From NCBI GenBank assembly GCA_019828595.1, contig JAHQRK010000020.1, forward strand, positions 558,001-622,000: DNA of 64,000 nucleotides, in the 5' to 3' direction. The notes beneath the pieces were generated by a model. It searched no databases. It saw only the letters and a list, made by a program, of their open reading frames with translations, and was not told the origin of the DNA. The translations under genes were made by a program, and so were the position numbers. Shown here one piece after another: positions 20,576-31,880 of the stretch. Position 1 is the first letter of the stretch. Each line of letters starts with the position of its first letter. Source of the DNA: Aphanomyces cochlioides (lineage: Eukaryota; Oomycota; Saprolegniomycetes; Saprolegniales; Verrucalvaceae).

Positions 20576-22578
20576 CTGCGTCGATCTTTGCATTGTGCAC
20601 GCCGTCAAGGTCAAAGTGGACAAAAATATCGACACGTCCATCAGTTGCTACGTCGAGTTAGCCCCTTCTAGATAATATATCCCATCACAAAAACAACCCA
20701 ATGTACCAGATCCATTATGGACAGCTCTGCAGCCGTCGCCACTTGGCGTCTTCATGGCAAAGAACAATTTCAAAGACTGGCAAGCATGCGCACGACGCAA
20801 GACAGTGTTCACTCCTCTCCAAGGATCTCTGCCACGTAGCTTGGACCCACACTAGTCGAGAGATCAAGAGCACAGAGGTGACTTGTGCGATGGAATCACG
20901 ATAGGATTAGTTGCAAGAGATCCTTCCATTGAGCTATTCGCCACCCAGAAGAGAGTCACTCAGCAAAGCTCACATTTGCGATAGGAAGCAAAGCTGTCTA
21001 CGAAGTGTATCGAATGCATCTTGTATGAGTCGATTTTAAACAGATCCTACGCTAGCTGGATCATCCTTTGCTTCTCCCCACATCGTCGAGTGGTCTTTCT
21101 TGGGATCGCTAGTGTCTCGAGATCGCTGGTCTTCACAGAGCAGGTCAACACTTGGTATTGGGACGACTTTGGTTTTTGTCGAGATGCCAACAGGCCACAA
21201 CAGACCACCCACAAGGAGGGAGAGACTCCACAAGGAAGTCGTCAAAAATACCAACAAGTACATCACAAGCGACAAGTGGACGTCCAAGACGTCATCGACT
21301 CGTCCGACGACGTCTTTATCTTCAACCACGTCTTGTGTGTCTTCTTCTTCCACCATGATATCTTGAACCATGTCCACGACAGCACTCGTGGGTCCGTTCG
21401 TAGTAGTGATGTCATGACGAGTATAACAGTCGACCAAGAGATTGCGAATATGTGGCGGTGGGATATGAGCAAGTTCATCCATGTGCTCGCTCCTACATGA
21501 GAGAGGTGAGAGGATGTCGACGTGGAGAGGGAGTCTTACCACGTGTGACAAAAGTTGGAGAACGCCCCGCGAGCTGCCATGCGGATATCTCAGTGTCGAT
21601 CGTGGATCGCATTGTGCAACAAGTCTCGAATATGATCGAAGTAGGGTTCCAGCTCGACTTTCGTCCATGATCCGAGGACAATACCCACTTGCCTCAAAAT
21701 GAGACACTGGACGCTCACTACAACAACATCAATCTATGGACAATCCATCCTCGTCCAACCTGAGTGGCACGCATCATAATAATCGAGGATGGGGAGCAAG
21801 TCGTACCGAGACTTGCTCGACATCATGTCTAAGCAGGTCTCCACAGACTGCCAGAGCATCTGGTCAACCAGCTTCCATTCGGATAAGTTTGGGTTCGCCA
21901 CCCTTTCTTCCATTGTGCGTCTTCTCATCTTCCGTCCCGCGTTCAAAAGGGGAACCACCACTTGGTCCGCGAATGGACGGAAATAGACGCCCAGCACCGT
22001 CACGAACATGACCAATAGGGCGCACGTCGTCTGGATCGTGTCCGTGTGCCAAGACGGCAACAAGTTCTCTGCCATGGGGGCCTACACAATCCATGAGCGC
22101 GCCGACATGGAAAAAGACGCTCACCGCCAGAGGAAGCAATGAATCTACAACGATCGTCTCGTTGGACTCACACGGCGTTTCTTCAAAAGCGTCTCGCACA
22201 GCCTTCAGTTGTGGCTTCTTCGCAAAGACCCAGGCCTCTTGTAAGGAAAGCGTATCACAGCACGCAGCAACCTACACACAGCGGTGGTGAGTACGACATG
22301 TCGTCCACATTGCGAGCGAACCTTGGTGGACAAGAGTGTAGTAGTCATTGTCTTGAGTGGGCTCCAAATAGAAAATGAAGGCGTCTTGGCGCTGTAGAAT
22401 CAAATTCGAAGCGCCACCTCCGTCGCATGACAGAAAACACTGTATCCCATCCGAGGGAACACGCAAACGCTCCATAGAAAACACGCTACATCACACAGAG
22501 ACCCATGTCACTCACCTGCGGAAGATGAGTGCGATCCCTTTGATCTCGTTTCTTACCAGTTAGCCACCGAGAGATCCG
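20576..22578 (+). repeat. Left arm of 2.0-kb inverted repeat
   Basis: Its reverse complement is found at 22681-24681. By comparing both arms I find only a 2-bp difference (an extra AG at about 21530 in this arm, inside a predicted intron). The outer border is at ctgcgtcgatc (20576); beyond it the flanks are unrelated. Holds a minus-strand copy of the HEAT-like gene. Confidence 0.93.
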
Positions 22579-22586
22579 CCGCCGCC
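21036..22586 (-). CDS. HEAT-repeat-like protein, left-arm copy
   Basis: Mirror copy of the gene in the right arm, transcribed outward in the opposite direction. All exon sequence, including the in-frame TGA (at 21590-21592), is identical; the only difference is two extra bases in a predicted intron. Its 5' end differs because it reads into the other side of the spacer, where an alanine run (five GCG codons) precedes DLSVANW and no in-frame ATG is found nearby. It may therefore lack a proper start, or start on an exon I cannot see. Confidence 0.4.
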
Positions 22587-22680
22587 GCCGCCTTTTTGCG
22601 CACTTTTTGGAATTTGTTACCATCATCGGTGGTCAAATGTTGGTCTTATTTCGTGGAAAGCCCTAATGCCATGAGCGACT
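22579..22680. other. 102-bp spacer at the axis of the palindrome
   Basis: Unique DNA between the arms. On the left it contains five GCC/GCG-type repeats (read on the minus strand as a run of alanine codons leading into DLSVANW). On the right it contains ATG 22671 (MSDSDLSVANW). The two outward-facing gene copies therefore have different 5' ends here, and any shared promoter would have to be very compact. Confidence 0.85.
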
Positions 22681-24221
22681 CGGATCTCTCGGTGGCTAAC
22701 TGGTAAGAAACGAGATCAAAGGGATCGCACTCATCTTCCGCAGGTGAGTGACATGGGTCTCTGTGTGATGTAGCGTGTTTTCTATGGAGCGTTTGCGTGT
22801 TCCCTCGGATGGGATACAGTGTTTTCTGTCATGCGACGGAGGTGGCGCTTCGAATTTGATTCTACAGCGCCAAGACGCCTTCATTTTCTATTTGGAGCCC
22901 ACTCAAGACAATGACTACTACACTCTTGTCCACCAAGGTTCGCTCGCAATGTGGACGACATGTCGTACTCACCACCGCTGTGTGTAGGTTGCTGCGTGCT
23001 GTGATACGCTTTCCTTACAAGAGGCCTGGGTCTTTGCGAAGAAGCCACAACTGAAGGCTGTGCGAGACGCTTTTGAAGAAACGCCGTGTGAGTCCAACGA
23101 GACGATCGTTGTAGATTCATTGCTTCCTCTGGCGGTGAGCGTCTTTTTCCATGTCGGCGCGCTCATGGATTGTGTAGGCCCCCATGGCAGAGAACTTGTT
23201 GCCGTCTTGGCACACGGACACGATCCAGACGACGTGCGCCCTATTGGTCATGTTCGTGACGGTGCTGGGCGTCTATTTCCGTCCATTCGCGGACCAAGTG
23301 GTGGTTCCCCTTTTGAACGCGGGACGGAAGATGAGAAGACGCACAATGGAAGAAAGGGTGGCGAACCCAAACTTATCCGAATGGAAGCTGGTTGACCAGA
23401 TGCTCTGGCAGTCTGTGGAGACCTGCTTAGACATGATGTCGAGCAAGTCTCGGTACGACTTGCTCCCCATCCTCGATTATTATGATGCGTGCCACTCAGG
23501 TTGGACGAGGATGGATTGTCCATAGATTGATGTTGTTGTAGTGAGCGTCCAGTGTCTCATTTTGAGGCAAGTGGGTATTGTCCTCGGATCATGGACGAAA
23601 GTCGAGCTGGAACCCTACTTCGATCATATTCGAGACTTGTTGCACAATGCGATCCACGATCGACACTGAGATATCCGCATGGCAGCTCGCGGGGCGTTCT
23701 CCAACTTTTGTCACACGTGGTAAGACCCTCTCCACGTCGACATCCTCTCACCTCTCTCATGTAGGAGCGAGCACATGGATGAACTTGCTCATATCCCACC
23801 GCCACATATTCGCAATCTCTTGGTCGACTGTTATACTCGTCATGACATCACTACTACGAACGGACCCACGAGTGCTGTCGTGGACATGGTTCAAGATATC
23901 ATGGTGGAAGAAGAAGACACACAAGACGTGGTTGAAGATAAAGACGTCGTCGGACGAGTCGATGACGTCTTGGACGTCCACTTGTCGCTTGTGATGTACT
24001 TGTTGGTATTTTTGACGACTTCCTTGTGGAGTCTCTCCCTCCTTGTGGGTGGTCTGTTGTGGCCTGTTGGCATCTCGACAAAAACCAAAGTCGTCCCAAT
24101 ACCAAGTGTTGACCTGCTCTGTGAAGACCAGCGATCTCGAGACACTAGCGATCCCAAGAAAGACCACTCGACGATGTGGGGAGAAGCAAAGGATGATCCA
24201 GCTAGCGTAGGATCTGTTTAA
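22671..24221 (+). CDS. HEAT-repeat-like protein, right-arm copy
   Basis: Predicted multi-exon gene starting at ATG 22671 in the spacer (MSDSDLSV), with introns at 22703-22773 and several further short ones. The exon reading VPSDGIQCFLSCDGGGA is followed by KPQLKAVRDAFEE, LLVMFVTVLGVYFRPFADQV, VDQMLWQSVETCLDMM and LEPYFDHIRDLLHNAI, a helical pattern typical of HEAT repeats (CLASP/TOG or importin-like; the exact family is not identified). An in-frame TGA at 23667-23669 interrupts HDRH-DIRMAARGAF, in the middle of a good HEAT-type helix, so the gene may be a pseudogene; a last exon reads MDELAHIPPPHIRNLLVD and ends at 24221. Exon borders are tentative. Confidence 0.45.
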
Positions 24222-24681
24222 AATCGACTCATACAAGATGCATTCGATACACTTCGTAGACAGCTTTGCTTCCTATCGCAAATGTGAGCTTTGCTGAGTG
24301 ACTCTCTTCTGGGTGGCGAATAGCTCAATGGAAGGATCTCTTGCAACTAATCCTATCGTGATTCCATCGCACAAGTCACCTCTGTGCTCTTGATCTCTCG
24401 ACTAGTGTGGGTCCAAGCTACGTGGCAGAGATCCTTGGAGAGGAGTGAACACTGTCTTGCGTCGTGCGCATGCTTGCCAGTCTTTGAAATTGTTCTTTGC
24501 CATGAAGACGCCAAGTGGCGACGGCTGCAGAGCTGTCCATAATGGATCTGGTACATTGGGTTGTTTTTGTGATGGGATATATTATCTAGAAGGGGCTAAC
24601 TCGACGTAGCAACTGATGGACGTGTCGATATTTTTGTCCACTTTGACCTTGACGGCGTGCACAATGCAAAGATCGACGCAG
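22681..24681 (-). repeat. Right arm of 2.0-kb inverted repeat
   Basis: Reverse complement of 20576-22578 with one 2-bp difference. Starts cggatctctcggtgg and ends gatcgacgcag. Holds the plus-strand copy of the HEAT-like gene and the distal piece of a minus-strand gene that continues beyond the arm. Confidence 0.93.
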
Positions 24682-25581
24682 GATTCGGACCTCGATCGTC
24701 TTGATCGCATCGCCTTGAAGTTTGAACTTGTTTGACGCTAGATTCAGACTGTCCGTCCCGTCTGTAGGATTACAAGAGGATTTCATGTAGCAGTTGAGCA
24801 AGACTTAAAAGGTTCATCAATCGGTGTTTCTGGGACTCTTGTTGATCTTCCGCTTGACGTTCACTGAATAGATCGATGCATAGCTCACAGAGACGTGATC
24901 GCGTCATTCTTCAGGCCATTCTAGCGAGAAATCGAGCAGCATGGAGGCTCAAAGTCCCTTCCATTCCATGAAGAAGTCAGCTCCAAGTCTTGGTCGTCAC
25001 TTTTTGGTATTCTGACGATTTGAATTATAAGTCCGGATAAAATCCAGATTTCGATCCAACATTGGCAGTCGTGGTGGACTATCACATGCTGTTGGTTGTG
25101 CAGCTGTTGGTTGTGCAGCTCTTGGCTGTGTTGTTCACGACGACAGTGGCGGTATGGCAGTGGTTGCCCAGTTTTGGACGACGCATGTCCAAGGTCGAAC
25201 CCACGCGCGATCCAGTGTCCAAGGGGAAGCTCGTCCCGTCTTGGAATCGACCAAGCATCCAACGATGCAAACGCTCTCGAAGGAGCCACTCCGCAGTCCG
25301 CTCGTACCCATGGACGTGCAAGTGGTGAATCTTCTTATTAGATAACTCGAGTAATGAATTGAACAACTTCGACTTGTACCCCAAGGAATATCTTGGAGAG
25401 CCACCTTCTTGATCAGCATTCCGGATAAACGTGTTCTATCTTTCCGGACAACCACCTGATTGCCCAAAGATTGGAAACGCGCAAGAAAGGCGCCAACTTG
25501 CGTCGATCCTCCCCGCTGATGGAGCCTCTCCGTTGGCTCCAATGACGAGAAACGTCTCAAGACAGAATGCAACTCAGACAC
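24236..25581 (-). other. Possible spliced gene of unknown function, straddling the palindrome edge
   Basis: Minus-strand frames that look coding in patches: SELHSVLRRFSSLEPTERLH, KKVALQDIPWG, LLELSNKKIHHLHVHGYERT with AEWLLRERLHRWMLGRFQ, then SLNLASNKFKLQGDAIKTIE, then VDLCIVHAVKVKVDKNIDTS and ISCYVELAPSR inside the arm. The middle part loosely recalls VPS13-type lipid-transfer proteins and the last part a C2 strand pattern, but neither is secure. The arm border at 24681 cuts through it, so the mirror copy at 20576 keeps only the 3' part. I could not assemble a complete gene. Confidence 0.3.
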
Positions 25582-26153
25582 AAGTTCCTCTATGACAAGT
25601 TGATCTGGCCACCGAAGTGTTTCGATGGCCTACCTACTTCAAATTTCGCAAAAGCGGAAGACATGGTTAAGGCTTACCCAAGACAGCATCAGATCGCACT
25701 GTCGAGAACCTTCATAACCAAACTGACAACTCTTGTTACAACTCCAGGCAAGGAAGGACAAACATCGAGCAACTCTTTCTTATGAATGGATAAATAGTTT
25801 TCAATGAAATAAGTACTCGCTCGGCTATCTGATGTCGACATGTGAAAACTGTTGAGTTTATTTTTGTCATACTGGGAAACTACAGCACAATCCTTCTGTC
25901 AATCGACAGAAGTGACGCTATGACATCTCTTCCTTTGTGTAAATAGTACCATGTCAATGTTGAGCTGGACGTGTCACAGTTTACTGGATGATTTTATTAC
26001 GACTGCTTCCATACTGAGCTTTCTCTAAGGAAGTCTTAAAAAATTCATTTGACAGGATGCACTGACTTCATTGTGCAGTACATGAAGATGAGATCAAGGG
26101 ATGTCGTTTGTACGTCTGTGCGAGGCGGCAAACAGTTGAGAAACGGTTTATCG
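25582..26153. other. Intergenic, nothing seen
   Basis: No supportable gene, repeat or site. Confidence 0.5.
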
Positions 26154-29100
26154 TCATAGACGAAGAGGTAGGGAGTTTTTTATATGTTTTGGAATCAAAT
26201 GATCATTTTCAGTCTCATGATTACAAGCGGATATATACAGGCGCCACGTCTTGGTATCGAAAATGTAATGTGTTCTTCGAATTTGAACAGTCAAAAGACC
26301 AGTGAGCACACCCGACGCTGTATCGATGTGCCACGAGTCCATGTACTGCCATTTTGACAAATCGAAATCATGCCGTGCAGCTGCGTAGAGCAGTAGAGAT
26401 GATGTAGTCGGTGGGGCTCCGTGAGGTCGCAACAATCTCTCCAAAAGATAAGAGAAAAAGCAAAGTCCCAAAACCAATCCATACAAACTAAAGAATTGTA
26501 GGGCACTGCCAATGTAAACTGTGCCGCTCTGGCATTCCAATTGAAAGTCCACTTGCACAACAGAGCAAGTCCTTGAAATTGTAGCCGTAGCGATTGGAGG
26601 TGATACGAAAGACCATATTGCGGATGCTATCCACACCAATATTGCACTCGTCAGAGCATATCCGGGAGTATACTGTTGGGTAAAGACTGAGAAGATATCG
26701 TTCACTACATAGACCATCCAATTGAGCTCACCAGCAGCAAGAATGACTGTGTACCAAGGTGTCGCGGAGGCATCCAATTGAGAAATGAGACCCGATAGAG
26801 GTCGCTCAAGTGTAAGGGTTGCTGTGGACAAGAGAGCAATTGCGGCGAGTGCTCGAACAAAGATGAACGGACGACCAATCCAGACCAAAGAGCCAACACG
26901 ACTAAAAGATATGATATTCATAGCTTCCACATGACCACCAAGTCCAAGAATATAAATGAAGACCACGCCACCCACACAAAGGAGAACCGAAGTGATATAT
27001 TGCATCAGCAAGGACAACAAATATGCCAAGTTGGATGGCACTTCGGTCGGATTGGGTTGGGTTTCAATGAATGGCCTATTAGTTGAAATCGCTGTGATTG
27101 TGCTATTTTCACCTTGGAAAGATACAACTTCGCGCACTCCCTGGGCCCAATTAAACAGATAAATCCAAAAGAAGAATTCGAAATCAGCTTCCGATGGATC
27201 AAATATTCGCAGGTTCGAAAGTGTGATGATTGAGCCCCGTCGTAAAAATCGCAGCATCGAAACCTTAAAGTTGTTCCACACGTCAGCCTTCACTTGCTGA
27301 GCTTGAGCGAACAATAAATTAGCTCGGTCAGGGGCCAAATATTTCTTGAGAAATGGTACATTGGTTTCAAGCGCAACCTTCGTACTTCCCATCCATTTTA
27401 TACAACGTTGTAATATTGACCGTCGAGTTCACAGCCACCAAGCCTGTCATGAATAATTTCGTATCGCCTGGAATAAACTCAGCTCCGTTCACTGCACAGG
27501 AACCAGCTGAGCTAAAATGTACGCATGGAGCAGTTCCAGTGGTAGCAGCGACAACGACATCGCACATGATATCTCCACCTCCTAAGCTCACGCCTCCCCA
27601 TGCTCTTGGACGGGGATTAATACTGAATTGATTGTATAAAGGCCAAAATGCGTTCTGCACTTCGGCGCTAGAGCTTAACAACCGAGATATCTCATAGCTG
27701 ATATTTTGGAACAAACCTTTCAGCGATGGTGGACAGGATATGCGCTTCATCATCACTGTCCCAAACGGTCCCAACGAGCTACGGACGGATGCAAGACCAG
27801 GACCCCAAGGAGACGTTAAGTATCCCCCACTAATCAGCACAGATTCTGGTGTTATATTCCGAAAAGCAAAGTTTGAACTGGTTCGAAGGAGGCTTTGACC
27901 ACTTACGACGCTAGAGTTTAAAGTAATACTGCTGAGTAGACTTGCTAGAGGCATTTGCATCTTGAAGGATGTCACGACGTTAAATTGATAAGATCCATTT
28001 GAATACTTCAAAGTCAATGGGAAGTCGAATCCAAATGCATTTTGAATCGAGAATGTTTCGGTAACACCGAGAGATTTGTAATTTTGCCACTGAGTAGTAT
28101 ACACGATAATGTTATTAGTCCAGTACTCAGCCTCCTTGTCAATCGATAATCGTGACTGCTGGGTCCAAGTTTTTGAGAGCCACGCTATTCCATCATTGGA
28201 GGATTTGAGGAAAGAAAATACACCAACTTCTTATGAAGCACCCCAACAAGCACTAAATGTTTGTACATCCACATTTCGAAGAATTGACTCGAGATAGACA
28301 GCACCATTGGACTTACTGGTCGAGCATTTGTCTTGTAGCTTCTGCGTTGCAGCCATTTCCCATGTTCCGCCAAAATCCACATAGCAATATGTCGTCATGA
28401 TCCAGGGAACTTGGCATCCGTCCGTTTGTCGCAGTCCCTGGATAACATTTCTCAAGCTGTTTGACTCATCTTGAACTGCATTAGCTAAAGAGGAGATGAT
28501 AAGATCGCCAACGCAGATGTGTTTGTCGAAGTTGCAAGATAGCCGTACTTGTCCGGCGTGAGCTCAAGATGGGTAGCTAAGCTCATAACTTGGAGGTTGA
28601 GGTTGAACCAATTGCTCAAGAAGACTTGCGTGGATGCATTAAAAGAAGACCACAAGTATTTTTGTCATGGCTGACTTGGTGAGCTGAATAATAGTATATC
28701 CACCACCGATGGATCCTGCCATAAAGAGCAAGGTAAGATATCCAAAGAGGACATGATGTCGCAGAAACTTTGGCGCCTTACATTGGTCATTTGAAGGGAT
28801 CTTTTCATGATTGGAATCACCAGGCACTACTGGGGTATTCAACCGCGATATTAACGATATTAACGTCCATGTTTTGAAGTCGAAGAGAAATGAACGAGTG
28901 GGCAGGATACCAGACATGATGCAAATGGTTGAGTCCGACTGCCAAGTCAATCCCCACGAGGACAATAAATAGCTTTCTGAAGGCGCTGGAATAAGCTTAG
29001 GAACTGCCACTTCATGTTTTCGGGGACCATATTTTTTGTGAGAGCACCGAGCCCATGCCAAAACCATAGCGATAGATACTGCTAAAGTAGCTCCATGCAC

Positions 29101-31309
29101 TCCAAACAAAAGGACAACACGGTTGAAGCTACCGATCTCAATTACACTTCCAGAACACACAACGCCCCGTCGAAATGTTCTTACCTAGCAATTTTGAGCC
29201 ACATGGCGCGGGCCTGAACTGGAGCAACCGTATCAAGGGCAAATACTGCGACGAACCAAAGTAGACTGTGCAATGGTGTGTAGATTCTCGAGTATTGTTG
29301 AGTGATAGGCAAGAATGCATCGTTCCTCGCATATGAAACCCACAGCGACTCGCCTGAAAGAATAAGCCGGATGATCCAATGGCGTACAACGTTTTCAAAG
29401 TATGTAACTTGGTTGACACTCGTCAAAGTAGCTGGAGAGGTACTTAATACAAGAATGGCTGTGGTGCCTCGTAGAAACAGCAAAGGACGGCCTGCCCAGA
29501 CACTGCCAACGACGCGATTAATTTGAAAAAAGTTGCGTCCATCGCTTTGATGTTGACTGATCGCTGAGTATGCTAGCAACAAGATCGTCACCGCACCCAG
29601 AACTACTGTCAAATACAGGGACACAAGCTGTGCGCGGCAACTCCAAAGGATTGCTTGCCACTGGTAAATTGGCGCTGCGAGCAGACATCAAGGAAAGACT
29701 TCCTGCATCCCCTTCAAACGCATAAGCTTCTCGAGTTCCATCAACCCAGTCGTAGAGCGTCATCCATCCAAAAGGTGACCATGGATCACCACTATTCGGA
29801 ATGATCGGTTGTGTAAGAAGCACCTTGCTTGAATTTCGTGACGCTAATTGCACAAAGAGAAGATTTAGGGACTGGAGGTCTTGGACAACCGATGATACGC
29901 CGTCGGGGGTAGTGAGCTTCGATACGAGAGGCATTGTGCTCGTAAGGATACTATTGCATGTAATTGCATTCAAGAGGCTGAGGTTGCAAATGGTCGCAAT
30001 AGTCGATGATGTTTGCGGTTGTGATATCCACATCGAGAATAAGGTAGCAGTACGGGCAAATAAGATTGCTAGCCGGTCTTGTCTTTGACAGGCGTCGTCA
30101 AAACTAAATGGCATTTGAACATACGTCTTGGGTTGAGTAATGAGAGAACACATGGGATTTCCTCCATAGTGTAGCATGCCTTGTCCTCCCCAATTCGATG
30201 GCACAACGTCAACGTCACTTTCAAAGATATCTTGATAGGCACTACTGAACGATATGTCGGAACGTAAGAGATCGTAAATTGAGTGTGAAAGTTCGCAAGC
30301 ATTTTCAGTAGAGATGAAGGAGGGGAAGGCACCTTAGTATCCCACGTCATGAATGGACCAACGTAGGCACGGACAATATCCCCACCAACAGTCGTGGTAG
30401 TGTAAATCGTGTCCCAGTTCCGACCCAGAGCTTCGATCGACTGGCTTGTGTTGCGAAGCATATTGGCTCCGATTGAAATGCATTTGGACATGTCGTTCCA
30501 CCATCCAGTGTTAACATACCGAGTTGACCAAAGGGATAAACTTCGACTGATCGAGTGATGCCAAGTGCATTGATAATATCAATTCGGTTCAGGTTGCCAG
30601 TCTGGAATCGGTTTTGATATTGAATTGCAAAATAGGTAGTTCCTTGGCGACGCCAGTAAGCAACTTCATCAGGTATTGATCCCCAATCATCGTCCATCAA
30701 TTTCATCAAATTCGCTACCCACGTAGTGCCACCAGGCAATGTCAACACAGCAGTCAAGATAGTTTGATTGATTTGAATACCATACACCGATTGCATGAGG
30801 TCACTAAGTCGCGTATTGCGAAGAAGAGATTCCATATGAGCAGCCGCATTGTCAAATAGCTTCGTGGCACATCTGAGCTGTCGTTTTGCCGTATGAGCCA
30901 TTTCATACTGATGACCAAAATCAACCCAGCAGTAAGGCGCCATGGTATTCGCATTTTCGAACATGGTATTGGCTCGATACGCAGCCACTGCCATCTCAAA
31001 GGACACAGAATGAGTCAAAGCACGCCTTGTCGCTGACAAGCGAATATCGATATATGTTTTCGGTAGCGAATAGTCCTTGAGAATAGCCTCCGAAAAAATG
31101 TCAAATTCGCCGAGTTCACCCAGGCGCAGCTTGGCATTGATGACATCAGCCAAGAACGTGTAGCCTCCTGTTGAGTTAAAGTTTGGCCAAAAGTGGTCGT
31201 TGGTAGTATACTCGGTGAATATGAACACGTAGGCAATACTGAAGCCCAGACTTACGATTGCGTAGAGGTATCCAAGCTTCGAACAGTACGTGAGCCACGG
31301 GGGCTTCAT
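26154..31309 (-). pseudogene. Large polytopic membrane protein, copy A (decayed)
   Basis: Starts at ATG 31309 (MKPPWLTYCSKLGYLYAIVS, first membrane segment) and would encode about 1,650 residues. Two homologous halves follow one another: each has a large outer domain (YCWVDFGHQYEMAHTAKRQL in half 1, YCYVDFGGTWEMAATQKLQD in half 2), a W..G.RE...F.G motif, then about five membrane segments with GRP.LF.R and TQQY, and a cytoplasmic end with TKTWRLY/FKTWTL. I recognise no named family. Lesions seen: a frameshift near 30,550, a 17-nt deletion near 29,620 relative to copy B, frame breaks near 30,250 and 28,600-28,650, and an in-frame TAA in ACWGAS-stop-EVGVF near 28,230. Probably a pseudogene; assembly error is possible but would have to be repeated. 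Confidence 0.8.
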
Positions 31310-31683
31310 GATATCGACAAGAACGGAAATGACGAGTTCACCACTTCTCTATTTTTGGATGGAAAATGTCAAATTGCTTCAAAGGCCACTGACGTGGATA
31401 TGAAGGGTCACAGTAATTGAAACCGTAAACATCCATGAAAGGACTCCTATGTACCCATCCAAGGTGATTCAGCAACTTGCACCATGACGACAGCGTGCCA
31501 TGAAGATACCTGCAAGAATAATTTGACGGATGGATAAGGTGAAAACGAGAGAAAGCATTGGAGTAACCGCTCAGTCGTGCGTGTTATGACGAAGGTCGAT
31601 GAAAGGTGAAAATGCTTACTTTGAAATACTTAAAAATACAGCTTGAACTCGAATGCAAATCCAAAGGAGCGACGTTTTGGCAT

Positions 31684-31880
31684 TTCATCCATCCAACTGA
31701 ATTCTTGTATTGCATAGTCAACATGGGATGTGGCAAGATATCCACAATTGCCGGAAGGTGATGCAAGCTTGCTAATTTTGTGCAATCGATATACAAGAGA
31801 GACTACGTTGCACACTTCAGACAGAGAAAAGTGCCGTCCTCTGAACAAGACGACTGATGTGGTTGCGCTGCAACGTGTCG
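31684..31880 (-). repeat. 3' flank of membrane gene B, copy of 20.2 kb block
   Basis: Directly after the stop of pseudogene B on the minus strand. It matches about 20155-20390 at high identity (gaattcttgtattgca, gagagactac, gacagagaaaa), with an internal deletion of about 39 bp relative to the left copy. Confidence 0.75.

Noticed and set aside
20576..24681. Terminal inverted repeats of one large transposon
   Set aside because: The arms are 2 kb, carry ordinary multi-exon coding sequence, nearly touch each other and enclose only 102 bp; an inverted duplication explains them better.
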